A stretch of 64,000 nt of DNA, taken from an uncultured Dehalococcoidia bacterium. Its GTDB lineage: Bacteria; Chloroflexota; Dehalococcoidia; GIF9; UBA5629. Location of the stretch: positions 1 through 64,000 of the forward strand of contig CALJTV010000017.1 of NCBI GenBank assembly GCA_937975645.1, in the 5' to 3' direction. The notes under the pieces were generated by a model that saw nothing but the letters and a program-made list of their open reading frames with translations, was not told the DNA's origin and ran no database searches. This document shows, one piece after another, positions 1 through 8,507 of this stretch (its first letter is position 1; every line of letters begins with the position of its first letter). A program made the translations under genes and the position numbers.

Positions 1-123
1 CTATTACCATGGCAGAAGATATATAATACGATAAGACCACATCAATCGCTGGGTTACCTGACACCACTTAAATTTCTAGAGCAGTGGAAACAAAATCAAA
101 GAGAGGAGGTAAGGTGTCACTAA
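1..123 (+). mobile_element. C-terminal end of an integrase-core (IS481/IS3-type) transposase, 5' truncated
   Basis: Frame 1 from the first base is open for 40 codons and stops at TAA 121-123. The residues YNTIRPHQSLGYLTP (codons 8-22) are the conserved tail of DDE integrase-core transposases of the IS481/IS3 type (family knowledge: a YNxxRPHxxLGxxTP signature close to the C-terminus). After it comes a short charged tail ending CH. The catalytic DDE part lies outside the window, so I cannot tell whether the element is intact. The insertion sequence end should fall between 121 and about 175, because an unrelated gene starts at 175. I could not define the terminal inverted repeat without the other end. 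Confidence 0.8.
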
Positions 124-174
124 TCTACTGGACGAGTACACAGCCTTTACAGGAGCCACGGCTCAGGATATAAT

Positions 175-1671
175 TTGTCGACTGTGCGTGCAATGAGTAG
201 GGATGTCTGCGATCTGCTCACAAATATCTCTGCTGTGCTATCGAAGCGAGGTTGCCCAGCCTACCTCGTCGGTGGTTGTGTCCGTGACTGGTTGCTGGGT
301 AGAGAGACCGTCGACATCGATATCGTGTTGCATGGGGACTGCCAGAACACGGTTGCCGATATAGCGAGAGCTATTGGTGGTAAGGCGTTCCTATTGGACG
401 ATGTCAATAGAGTATTCAGGTTGATAGTCGACAGGGATGGGAAACAGTGGCACCTAGACTTCACCTCTTTCTCCGGTAGCATTGAAGACGACTTGGCGAG
501 ACGGGATTTCACCATAAACGCTATGGCCGTCGGGCTGCCAGAGTTTATCTCTCATGGTGTTGTGGATGTTATTGACCTTTTTTCAGGCAGAGCCGACTTG
601 ATGGCTAGAGTAGTGCGGGCTGTTAGTCCAGAAGTGTTTGAAAGGGATGCAGCCCGATTGCTCAGGGCAGTAAGGCTAGCACATGAGCTCGGGTTTGTAA
701 TAGAGCCGAATACTGAGGGCTTAATTCGTAAGGATCACAAATTAGTGGCACTGGTACCAGGGGAACGTATCAGGGAAGAGCTGCTGCGGATGATCGCCTT
801 GCCAGGGAGTGGCGATTTGATAAGGTATATGGACAGCTTAGGTCTGCTGACCCAGGTCTTTCCCGAAATTGAGTTGATGAAGGGCGTAGGACAACCTAAA
901 GAGCATTGCTGGGATGTTTTTAGACATTCGATAGAGACGGTGGCGGCGGTGGAATTTTTGCTGGGTGAGTCCCACTGGGAATACGGTAGTGATGAGCTGT
1001 TAGCTGAAGTATTCTGGTCTGAAGAATTGAGGGCATATTTTGCTACAGAGGTGTCCAGTGGAAGTACCAGACGGCTGCTGCTTAAGCTGGCAGGACTGTT
1101 GCATGATATAGCCAAACCGGCAACAAAGACGGTTGATAAGGCAGGTAGGATACGCTTTTTGGGTCACACGAAACAGGGCGCCGCTATGGCAGCTTCGGCA
1201 CTGGAGCGGCTGAGGTTCAGTAATCGAGAGGTGCGTTTGGTGGAAAACTTGGTTTACAACCACTTGAGGCCGGTGCAGATGGCGAACGAGGGTTTGCCTT
1301 CCAGTAGGGCTATCTACCGCTTTTTCCGTGATACAGAAGGGGCAGGGGTTGATGTACTCTTCTTGGCTCTGGCTGATTTTTTGGCTACGCAGGGACCGCG
1401 GCTTGATATTGAAGAGTGGAAGCGACATAATCGACTGATCCGCTATATATTGAATGAGCATCGCAGACAGCAGAGTGTAGTGTTGCCAGCAAAAGTGGTG
1501 GACGGGCACGAACTGATGAGAATTTTTGGATTGAAGCCGGGCAAGCTTATCGGTGAGCTTTTGACTGAGGTTCGGGAAGCACAGGTAGCTGGCGATGTAA
1601 CCACAAGAGAAGAAGCAATAGAACTAGTGCGTAAGAGCTTGGAAAAGAGACAGTGTGGTTCCGCTTGTTAG
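175..1671 (+). CDS. CCA-adding enzyme / poly(A)-polymerase-family nucleotidyltransferase with HD domain
   Basis: Class II tRNA nucleotidyltransferase superfamily protein of 498 residues, which adds or repairs the tRNA 3' CCA or adds A residues. The N-terminal nucleotidyltransferase fold shows LVGGCVRDWLLG (residues 31-42) and the metal-binding D47-x-D49. RRDFTINAMA (109-118) and ERDAARLLRAVR (156-167) follow, as in the family. A C-terminal HD-type domain carries LLHDIAKP with H310-D311, which fits the longer HD-containing class rather than minimal CCA enzymes. The chosen start is TTG 175, because the frame has a stop at 121-123 and no ATG before 193. An AGGAG at 151-155 is rather far upstream, and ATG 193 is an alternative start. 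It lies 59 bp ahead of secD on the same strand. CCA-adding versus A-adding specificity cannot be decided here. Confidence 0.9.
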   Translation: MSTVRAMSRDVCDLLTNISAVLSKRGCPAYLVGGCVRDWLLGRETVDIDIVLHGDCQNTVADIARAIGGKAFLLDDVNRVFRLIVDRDGKQWHLDFTSFSGSIEDDLARRDFTINAMAVGLPEFISHGVVDVIDLFSGRADLMARVVRAVSPEVFERDAARLLRAVRLAHELGFVIEPNTEGLIRKDHKLVALVPGERIREELLRMIALPGSGDLIRYMDSLGLLTQVFPEIELMKGVGQPKEHCWDVFRHSIETVAAVEFLLGESHWEYGSDELLAEVFWSEELRAYFATEVSSGSTRRLLLKLAGLLHDIAKPATKTVDKAGRIRFLGHTKQGAAMAASALERLRFSNREVRLVENLVYNHLRPVQMANEGLPSSRAIYRFFRDTEGAGVDVLFLALADFLATQGPRLDIEEWKRHNRLIRYILNEHRRQQSVVLPAKVVDGHELMRIFGLKPGKLIGELLTEVREAQVAGDVTTREEAIELVRKSLEKRQCGSAC

Positions 1672-1730
1672 TTAAGCACCAAAAGCGAAGACGATGTATT
1701 CTTACATGACTAGCTGTTCGGGGAGAAAAC

Positions 1731-3047
1731 ATGACGCGCGGTAGTATTCTTGTGCTCTTGTTCATACTGGTGCTTTTTGCTTTTGGACTTTGGGTGTTGC
1801 TCCCGATGGACAGCGAGAAGCTTGGGAGACACGGGCTTGTTCTGGGGCTTGATCTCAGGGGTGGTAGTCATCTAGTCTACCAAGCTGATCTGTCGCTGAA
1901 AGACCCCTCGCAGAGCGATGACGATGTTATGGAGGGAGTGCTCAGCAAGATAGAGAGGCGCGTTAATGCTTATGGTGTTACTGAGCCTATAATCCAGCGG
2001 CAGGGACATGATAGGATACTGGTGCAACTTCCAGGGGTGAAAAATGTTGACGAAGCCATCAAGTTGATCGGTCAGACAGCATTGCTGGATTTCAGAGAGA
2101 TGGAACTGGATGCCTCTGGCAGGCTAGTATTTGACGAGGAGGGGAAACCAAAGTGGGTGGCTATAGCCAAGGCTACTGGCAGCGATGGAGTTGAGAAGGA
2201 ACTCACCGGCAAATACCTTAAGCCGAACGCCACTGTAGTTCTTAATCCACAAACTAACGAACCCGAGGTGGCTTTTGAGTGGACTGATGAGGGGGCAGTC
2301 CTCTTTGAGCAAATTACTCAGCGTAACCTTCGCAAACCACTTGGCATCTATCTTGACGGCGAGCCTATCTCGTGGCCCACTGTTCAAGCTGTGATAAAGG
2401 AGAGGGGTGTCATTACCGGGTTAAATATCGAAGAAGCGAGGATGCTTGCCATTCAACTCAACTCTGGTGCTCTTGATGTGCCGCTGAAGATCATTCAGGA
2501 GCAAAGAGTTGATGCCACGCTGGGTGCTGATTCTTTAAGGAAAAGTCTGATCGCTGGTATCATTGGTGCCGCCTTGGTGGTTTTATTTATGGTCTCGTAC
2601 TATCGTGTGCCTGGAGTGGTTGCCAGCTGTGCGCTGATAGTGTATGTTGTTTTGTTGTTGACCATTTTCAAGCTAGTACCGGTGACGCTGACGCTGCCGG
2701 GGATTGCAGCTTTTATTGTGTCACTGGGCATGGCAGTTGATGCCAATGTCCTTATCTTCGAACGAATGAAGGAGGAACTGAGATCAGGGCGTACCCTGGC
2801 TGCAGCAATGGAAGCGGGGTTTAAGCGTGCTTGGCCCGCGATACGCGATAGCAATATCACCACTTTTATTGCTTGTCTTATCTTATATTGGTTCGGTGGC
2901 ACTTTGGGTGCCTTCATGGTGAGGGGTTTCGCCCTAGTGTTGTTCATCGGTGTTGCTTTAAGCATGTTTTCAGCTATTGTGGTGACCAGGTCGTTCTTGC
3001 GGTTGGCAGTACGGGCAGTCTCCAGTCCTGCTGCTTACGGAGTATAG
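1731..3047 (+). CDS. secD: Protein translocase subunit SecD
   Basis: Membrane component of the SecDF complex, which uses the proton gradient to help pull preproteins across the membrane after SecA. The 438 residues have an N-terminal TM helix (about 6-24). LGLDLRGGSHLVY (39-51) is the diagnostic D1 motif, and a periplasmic P1 domain follows with RVNAYGVTEPIIQ. Five hydrophobic segments follow from about residue 268, with the conserved GMAVDANVLIFERMKEE (about 332-348). The length is typical of a separate SecD rather than a SecDF fusion. A GGGGAG at 1720-1725 precedes ATG 1731. The stop is 3 bp from secF, so the two are certainly co-transcribed. Confidence 0.97.
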   Translation: MTRGSILVLLFILVLFAFGLWVLLPMDSEKLGRHGLVLGLDLRGGSHLVYQADLSLKDPSQSDDDVMEGVLSKIERRVNAYGVTEPIIQRQGHDRILVQLPGVKNVDEAIKLIGQTALLDFREMELDASGRLVFDEEGKPKWVAIAKATGSDGVEKELTGKYLKPNATVVLNPQTNEPEVAFEWTDEGAVLFEQITQRNLRKPLGIYLDGEPISWPTVQAVIKERGVITGLNIEEARMLAIQLNSGALDVPLKIIQEQRVDATLGADSLRKSLIAGIIGAALVVLFMVSYYRVPGVVASCALIVYVVLLLTIFKLVPVTLTLPGIAAFIVSLGMAVDANVLIFERMKEELRSGRTLAAAMEAGFKRAWPAIRDSNITTFIACLILYWFGGTLGAFMVRGFALVLFIGVALSMFSAIVVTRSFLRLAVRAVSSPAAYGV

Positions 3048-3050
3048 TAA

Positions 3051-3968
3051 ATGGACATAGTCGGCAAGAGGTTTTGGTTCTTTCTGATATCAGGGATAGT
3101 CATTATACCAGGTATAGTCTCGCTGGGAATATTCGGACTGAACTTGGGAGTTGATTTCAGCAGCGGCACTACCATGACTCTCCACTTTGAGCCGCCGGTC
3201 AAACAGGATGAGCTACGTGCGGCGATAATGGGTCTGGGCTATAAGGAGGCGATGATCCAGAGCATGAGCGGGGGTGAGCTGTTTGTTCGTATCAAAGAGG
3301 TATCGTTGGAAGAGCGGGAGATGTTGCTGAACGGGCTGCGGGAGAAGCTGGGGGTGGAGGTAGAATTGCGCGATGCTTATACAGTCTCTCCGCTCTTAGC
3401 TATCGAAGTTGCCCGGAACGCTCTTATCGCTGTTGTTGTTGCAGCGATATTTATGATGTTATACATCGCCTGGGCATTCCGACGCATGCCAAAACCGTTC
3501 CGCTGGGGAGTGGTAGCGGTGGTGGCATTGGCTCATGACGTCCTGGTGGTTCTGGGAATTTTCTCAATCTTAGGCTGGACCGTCGGAATCCAAGTTGATT
3601 CGTTGTTTATAACTGGCATCTTAACGGTGGTCGGCTATAGCATAAATAACATAGTGGTGGTCTTTGATAGGATCAGGGAGAACGTGAGCCGAGGTATAAG
3701 CAGGGACTTTGAAATTACCGTTAACTCGAGTATTCTGGAAACGGTAGGGCGATGTCTAAACACAAGTCTGACCACACTTCTTGTAATCGTCGCTCTTCTG
3801 CTTCTCGGTGGCGTTACACTTCGCTATTTTGTGCTGGTGCTCTTCATCGGTGTAGTTGCCGGCACTTACAACTCTATCTGTTTGGCAGGACAGTTGTTGG
3901 TGGTATGGGACAAAGGGGAATGGAGCAGATTTTTGTCCTGGGCAAGGCCAGCGAGAAAGCCAGCTTAG
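3051..3968 (+). CDS. secF: Protein translocase subunit SecF
   Basis: Partner of SecD in the SecDF translocation motor. The 305 residues include a first TM helix (about 10-30). LGVDFSSGTTMTLHF (32-46) is the SecF version of the D1 motif, and a small periplasmic domain follows. Five C-terminal TM helices carry the family signature GYSINNIVVVFDRIREN (about 198-214). The gene starts 3 bp after the secD stop, with GGAG upstream inside the end of secD. The length is normal for SecF. Nothing is missing, and the function is inferred with high confidence from motifs and the pairing. Confidence 0.97.
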   Translation: MDIVGKRFWFFLISGIVIIPGIVSLGIFGLNLGVDFSSGTTMTLHFEPPVKQDELRAAIMGLGYKEAMIQSMSGGELFVRIKEVSLEEREMLLNGLREKLGVEVELRDAYTVSPLLAIEVARNALIAVVVAAIFMMLYIAWAFRRMPKPFRWGVVAVVALAHDVLVVLGIFSILGWTVGIQVDSLFITGILTVVGYSINNIVVVFDRIRENVSRGISRDFEITVNSSILETVGRCLNTSLTTLLVIVALLLLGGVTLRYFVLVLFIGVVAGTYNSICLAGQLLVVWDKGEWSRFLSWARPARKPA

Positions 3969-3983
3969 TGGCTTGATTTGTCC

Positions 3984-5018
3984 TCAAATATGGTGTATTT
4001 GTTTTAGCATTTGGAGGAAGTTGTGAAGCTGGGTGGGTTTGGTGGTTGTTATGGGTCTACCCAGAGGGTCATCGAAACTCTTGTTGCCTGAGAGGACAGC
4101 AAGTGTAGCAGCCACAGACAGGGACAAAGCTTGCAGGTGATAGCCGCCCTCAAGTGTAAGCATTAGTCTCCCTTGACAGAGCATGTCAGCCAGTGTCTTT
4201 AGTATTTCCACAAGGCGGCCAAAGCCGGACACACTTACATTCATCTGTGCCAGAGGGTCAGCCCAGTGGGCGTCATAGCCAGCGGAGACCATTATGAGTT
4301 CGGGTTCAAATCGGCGCGCTATCGGTGCCAGTATATCTTCAAAGACTGCCTGGTATTCATCATCACCCCACCCAGCCAGTAGTGGCACATTCACGGTAAA
4401 GCCCTCGCCCTGTTTGGTGCCTGTCTCATCGATGGTACCAGTGCCGGGGAACAGAGGGTACTGGTGTGTGGAGAAATAGAGCACGTGCGGGTCTGCATAA
4501 AAAGCGTCCTGTGTGCCGTTTCCATGGTGGACATCAAAATCGACGATAAGAATGCGTTTAATGTCAAAGTTTGCCAGAGCATATTTGGCGGCTATAGCGA
4601 TGTTGTTGAGCAAGCAGAAGCCCATAGCTTGCCAGCAGGTAGCATGGTGTCCCGGTGGTCTGACCAATGCAAAAGCGCAGTCGACCTGCCGGTTCAATAT
4701 TGCATCAACAGCTGTGATGGCACCACCGGCGGCGTAGATTGCTGCCTCATACGAGCGTGGCGATGTCACCGTGTCTGGATCTAGCCAGCCGCCACCTTTG
4801 CTTACTTGTTCCCTAAGGTAAAGTATGTACTCTTTGGCGTGGACAGCGCAGATCTCTTCTAGTGTGGCAGGGCGGGGCGAGATGTTGTAGAGCCTGTCTT
4901 TGAAAGCTTCTTGGATGTAGGCGGTGGTCGCAATCAACCGTTGGACATTCTCAACATGCTCTCCTGTGTCGTGCTCCAAGTAGATGGGATGGTAGATTAT
5001 ACCTACTCTGGTAGCCAC
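3984..5018 (-). CDS. Histone-deacetylase-family (AcuC/class II-like) amidohydrolase
   Basis: Zinc-dependent deacetylase-family protein of 344 residues. The active-site signatures are visible: VRPPGHHA with the catalytic His pair (about 119-126), DFDVHHGNGTQ carrying the zinc Asp and His (about 160-170), and SAGYDAHWADPL with the second zinc Asp (about 245-256). Known substrates of bacterial homologues include acetylpolyamines, acetyl-lysine proteins such as acetyl-CoA synthetase (AcuC), and acetylated small molecules. The neighbours do not show which applies here. The start is GTG 5018, with AAGG about 8 nt upstream. It is convergent with secF (15 bp between stops) and divergent from the CDF transporter. 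Confidence 0.93.
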   Translation of the reverse strand: MATRVGIIYHPIYLEHDTGEHVENVQRLIATTAYIQEAFKDRLYNISPRPATLEEICAVHAKEYILYLREQVSKGGGWLDPDTVTSPRSYEAAIYAAGGAITAVDAILNRQVDCAFALVRPPGHHATCWQAMGFCLLNNIAIAAKYALANFDIKRILIVDFDVHHGNGTQDAFYADPHVLYFSTHQYPLFPGTGTIDETGTKQGEGFTVNVPLLAGWGDDEYQAVFEDILAPIARRFEPELIMVSAGYDAHWADPLAQMNVSVSGFGRLVEILKTLADMLCQGRLMLTLEGGYHLQALSLSVAATLAVLSGNKSFDDPLGRPITTTKPTQLHNFLQMLKQIHHI

Positions 5019-5082
5019 TGCTTAAACCTTGTCCAGTTTTTGATATACAGGGCCCGGCTAATGATAGCAAAGGGTGTCTCGG

Positions 5083-5115
5083 GCAGGCAAATTATCCTGC
5101 TTTTAGCAGCTTTTT
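5083..5115 (+). promoter_or_regulatory. Possible attenuator-like hairpins upstream of the CDF transporter
   Basis: In the 161-bp gap between the divergent HDAC and CDF genes, CCTGC (5096-5100) can pair upstream with GCAGG (5083-5087). Alternatively its CTGC can pair downstream with GCAG (5106-5109), which is followed by CTTTTT. The two pairings exclude each other, as in an attenuator. The arms are only 4-5 bp and I see no known metal-riboswitch consensus, so this is weak. The rest of the gap shows nothing I can assign. Confidence 0.2.
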
Positions 5116-5179
5116 ATGCCTATTGTTTTCAGGGATGATGGGGTGGTAAACTTTAGCCGTTTTCGAGATAGAGAAAGAT

Positions 5180-6127
5180 ATGAAAGCAAGTATGTCCCTA
5201 TTTTCTATAGAAAAAGCAGCCTCGGCCGTGCTCGTCGGAGTGGTTGTAGGACTTATAGCCCTTAAAATCGTAGTAGGTCTGATAAGTGGCAGCATAAGCG
5301 TATTCGCCCAGGCGACGGACAGCCTTCTCGACCTTTTTGCCGGTGTGCTTACTTTTGTTGCCATTCGTATTGCTATCAAGCCTGCTGATGAGGAACATCC
5401 TTTTGGTCATGGTAAAGTTGAGGATGTTGTCGGTGTGGTGCAGGGAGTGCTTATCTTTATTGCCGCTGTAATGATAACCTACAGTTCTGTGCTACGCATT
5501 GTCCGAGGCAGCAGCTTGCAACTACCCGAAGCTGGTATCGGTGTCATGCTGGTTTCCGTGATAGCTAGTGTTTGTCTGTCTCGTTACCTGTTGAGAGTCT
5601 CTAAGGCAACTGGTTCGACAGTTATAGAGGCTAATGCACGCAACATACAGGGCGATGTATACTCAGCGGTTGCGGTGCTGGTCGGACTCCTATTAGTCCG
5701 TGTGACCGGGCTCACTATATTCGACCCCTTGCTAGCTATCGGTGTTGCTATGTATCTGGTGAAATTATCCTACGATACGGCGAGGAAACCATTTTTGGGG
5801 CTAGTGGATACCAGGCTTCCTCAGCCTGAGCAGGCTGTCATAGAGTCCTGTCTTGCGGCTTACGAGGGGCGTGTGGTTGGCTTTCATGAGCTGCGTACCC
5901 GTCGTGCCGGCAATCAGCGTTATATAGACCTTCACTTGGTGATGGCTAAAAACATAAGCCTGGAGCATGCCCACGAGGTGTGTGATTGGCTGGAGCGTGA
6001 TATTAGATGGAAGTTGCCTCGGAGCAATATTACCATTCATGTTGAGCCTTGCGATGGCAGATGCAAACAATGTACAGTGGACTCCTCCGTATGCAAAGGC
6101 GACTCTAGGGCTAACGAAACTGTGTAA
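5180..6127 (+). CDS. Cation diffusion facilitator (CDF) family transporter
   Basis: Inner-membrane divalent-metal/proton antiporter of 315 residues, likely exporting Zn, Fe, Mn or similar. It has the CDF layout: six hydrophobic segments in the first about 200 residues, with SVFAQATDSLLDLFAG in TM2 (about 38-53, metal-site Asp) and HPFGHGKVEDVVG (about 74-86) after TM3. A soluble C-terminal metal-binding domain contains the conserved E/H-rich part. Unusually, the last about 20 residues add four cysteines (CDGRCKQC, later VC), which could be an extra soft-metal site. The start is ATG 5180, with only a weak GAGA ribosome site. Metal specificity cannot be read from the sequence alone. Confidence 0.93.
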   Translation: MKASMSLFSIEKAASAVLVGVVVGLIALKIVVGLISGSISVFAQATDSLLDLFAGVLTFVAIRIAIKPADEEHPFGHGKVEDVVGVVQGVLIFIAAVMITYSSVLRIVRGSSLQLPEAGIGVMLVSVIASVCLSRYLLRVSKATGSTVIEANARNIQGDVYSAVAVLVGLLLVRVTGLTIFDPLLAIGVAMYLVKLSYDTARKPFLGLVDTRLPQPEQAVIESCLAAYEGRVVGFHELRTRRAGNQRYIDLHLVMAKNISLEHAHEVCDWLERDIRWKLPRSNITIHVEPCDGRCKQCTVDSSVCKGDSRANETV

Positions 6128-6196
6128 GGCTCGGCTCCCGCGGGCTGGCTCTCGGAAAGATCCGAAAGGGGTGTCAGAGAGTGGTTGCAATGGTGG

Positions 6197-7801
6197 CTAT
6201 TTTTTATCAATATAAACTTCGCTAAGTAATGGGACTCCCTGCGCATCTACTCTATAGTTTTTGACATAGGGCTTTACTAGGAGATAGTTCTCATTGAACC
6301 AGAGGGGTAAACAAGCTGCCTCGGTCACGATCAATTCCTCAGCTTGCTGGTACAGGGAGAGCCGTATTGGCTCGTTTGGTTCGATCGCAGCTCTGTCCAG
6401 AATGGCGTCCACGTCACGGTTGGTATATTTGCCGTAATTATATTCAGCGTTACTGTGGAATAGGATTTCGAGAAAGTTCTGCGGGTCGGGATAATCAGCT
6501 ATCCAGCCACTGAAAAACATGTGGTCTAATTCGTGCTTAATGTGATAAGGGAAGATTTCCGGATCAAGCTGTCTCACTATGACTTCCACGCCAAGAACGC
6601 GCTGCCAGTCGTTGATGACAGCCCCAACATATGCCGGGATATTTCCCCCGCTCCCAGAAACCGTTAAAGTGATTGGCTGCAGGTTTTCCGAGTTGCCGTA
6701 TCGCGATCGGGCAATAAGCTCCTTAGCTCGGTTAGGGTCATAGTCCAAGCCTTTAATGTCTTTGTTGTAGCCTGGCATGTTCGGTGGCAGAATGCCATTT
6801 GCTTTAAGTGCCATCCCTTTTAGTATTATCCTTACAATTTTTTCCTTGTCCACAGCATGACAGAAAGCCCGGCGTACATTGATATCATCGAACGGTGGCT
6901 TGCGGGTGTTAAAGCCTATGTAGAAAAGGCTGAGTTCGGGAAATACTAAGAGTTGGTCACGGAATGGTCCGCTCTCGTCTGTTGCCCGCTCAACATAGTC
7001 TTCAAATACGGGGCTTACGTCGATCTCGCCCATTTCGTACATTGCCATCGGCATTCCCGCCAGCAGATGAAAGACAACAGTATTAAGCCGAGGAGGCTCC
7101 CGATAGAATTTATTGTTCTTTTCGAGTACGAGCAGCTCACCCTGTCGCCATTCCTTCAGTTTGAAAGGACCGGTGCCGTTAGGCTTCTGCCACCATTTAC
7201 TACCTGATTCTACGTTTGTCTGATCGACCACAAAGGCGGTAGGGTATGTGAGTTTTGCCAGAAAGTAGGCTTTCGGGGCGTCTATGGTGACCTGTAGAGT
7301 GTAGTTGTCCAGGACTTTGACGCCGCTTATTTCTTTGGCTTTACCCTCCAAAACATCTCTGGCGCCGACGATGTCGCCCAAATATGTGGCTGCTGTCTGT
7401 GAACCGGTTCTTGGGTTGCAGGCTCTTTCCCAAGAGTATTTGAAGTCATGGGCAGTTACCTCTTTACCGTTGTGAAATTTTACTCCCTTGCGCAGGAAGA
7501 AGGTGTATGTCTTGCCATCCTCGCTTTTTTGCCAGTTTTCTGCTATATCCGGTGCTGGTTTTGCGTTGGCATCGAGCCTCACCAGACCACTGAATATTTG
7601 CATTACATAGATGTGTGAGTTCATTTCGCTGGAGATCGCAGGGTCAAGCGTTATCGGTCCTATATCCCAAAGGTTGAGCTCCTGTCCTGGGGTAGAGGGG
7701 GATATTTGTCCCGGGCTACAGCCAGATACAGGTAATAAAGTTGCTAGAACACATATTGATAATATGGTCAGGGATGCTAGTCGCCACCAGGGCCCTTTCA
7801 T
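6197..7801 (-). CDS. Peptide/oligopeptide ABC transporter substrate-binding lipoprotein (SBP family 5)
   Basis: Extracytoplasmic solute-binding protein of 534 residues, DppA/OppA type. A signal peptide ends in a lipobox (LLPVSGC, Cys about 28), so it should be lipid-anchored. Family features include ISSEMNSHIYVMQIFSGLVRL near the N-terminus, KDGKTYTFFLRKGVKFHNG-type residues (about 92-110), GTGPFKLKEW (about 208-217) and NVRRAFCHAVDKE (about 309-321). The ribosome site AGGAGG overlaps the radC stop region 16 bp upstream, so it is probably the last gene of the nfi-side run. No ABC permease or ATPase gene is adjacent. It must either use a transporter encoded elsewhere or serve another purpose. 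Confidence 0.92.
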   Translation of the reverse strand: MKGPWWRLASLTILSICVLATLLPVSGCSPGQISPSTPGQELNLWDIGPITLDPAISSEMNSHIYVMQIFSGLVRLDANAKPAPDIAENWQKSEDGKTYTFFLRKGVKFHNGKEVTAHDFKYSWERACNPRTGSQTAATYLGDIVGARDVLEGKAKEISGVKVLDNYTLQVTIDAPKAYFLAKLTYPTAFVVDQTNVESGSKWWQKPNGTGPFKLKEWRQGELLVLEKNNKFYREPPRLNTVVFHLLAGMPMAMYEMGEIDVSPVFEDYVERATDESGPFRDQLLVFPELSLFYIGFNTRKPPFDDINVRRAFCHAVDKEKIVRIILKGMALKANGILPPNMPGYNKDIKGLDYDPNRAKELIARSRYGNSENLQPITLTVSGSGGNIPAYVGAVINDWQRVLGVEVIVRQLDPEIFPYHIKHELDHMFFSGWIADYPDPQNFLEILFHSNAEYNYGKYTNRDVDAILDRAAIEPNEPIRLSLYQQAEELIVTEAACLPLWFNENYLLVKPYVKNYRVDAQGVPLLSEVYIDKK

Positions 7802-7817
7802 GTTTTGTTAGTTCCTC

Positions 7818-8507
7818 CTAGAAAACGCCTTTGGATTTCATACTGGAATAGCATGTATCGCAAATTATAATGTGGTCCAGAACCTCTATACCTATTATTT
7901 CGCCAACTTCAACAAGGCGTTTAGTTAATCTAACATCGTCTTCGGAAGGGGTTGGATCCCCCGAGGGATGGTTGTGTACGAAGATCACCGATGCGGCGCT
8001 GGATGTTATGGCTTCTTTAAAGACCTCTCTGGGGTGTACAATGCTTGCGTCCAAGCTGCCTATGGAGATGGTGTGGATGCCTATGAGGTGATTTCTAGTA
8101 TTGAGAGAGAGAGCTATGAAGTGTTCCCTTTTTTTGCCCTTCAGTTTGTTCCTGACAACCTTGACCACGTCTTCTGGAGATCGAACGGTGAGTTTATCAG
8201 TATCTGTTGATTGCTCTTCCAAGCGCTTACCAAGTTCCAGCGCAGCTTTGAGTTGGGTAGCTTTGGCAAGTCCAATCCCCTTCATCTGGGTGAGCTCCTC
8301 AATGGAGGCAGAGGCAATGTTTTTGAGGTTGCCGAACTTGCTCAGTAGCTTTTGTGCGGTCAATACCACTGACTCGCCTTTGGTTCCCCTGCCGAGAACC
8401 AGAGCCAGCAACTCTTGAACGGAAAGAGCTTCTGTGCCCAATTTAACAAGCCTCTCCCGTGGCCGCTCTGAGAGCGGTAAATCGTGCACTGTAAATGCCT
8501 TTGTCAT
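7818..8507 (-). CDS. radC: RadC-family JAB/MPN-domain protein
   Basis: 229-residue RadC/YicR family protein. An N-terminal helix-hairpin-helix region (MKGIGLAKATQLKAALELG, about 74-92) is followed by the JAB-domain zinc metalloprotease-like motif HNHPSGDPTPSEDD (about 175-188). All metal ligands (HxH...S...D) are present. The family was named for DNA repair, but its biochemical role is still unsettled. The start ATG overlaps the TGA of the upstream metallopeptidase gene (ATGA), so translation is probably coupled. The stop TAG is embedded in the ribosome site of the following SBP gene. Confidence 0.93.
   Translation of the reverse strand: MTKAFTVHDLPLSERPRERLVKLGTEALSVQELLALVLGRGTKGESVVLTAQKLLSKFGNLKNIASASIEELTQMKGIGLAKATQLKAALELGKRLEEQSTDTDKLTVRSPEDVVKVVRNKLKGKKREHFIALSLNTRNHLIGIHTISIGSLDASIVHPREVFKEAITSSAASVIFVHNHPSGDPTPSEDDVRLTKRLVEVGEIIGIEVLDHIIICDTCYSSMKSKGVF

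Noticed and set aside
1000-1509. 169-codon antisense frame inside the nucleotidyltransferase gene
   Set aside because: Shadow frame with no motif; the plus-strand gene has full family signatures across it.
5041-5115. Known metal riboswitch (NiCo or yybP-ykoY) upstream of the CDF gene
   Set aside because: I could not match the conserved core of either class; only short competing hairpins are present.
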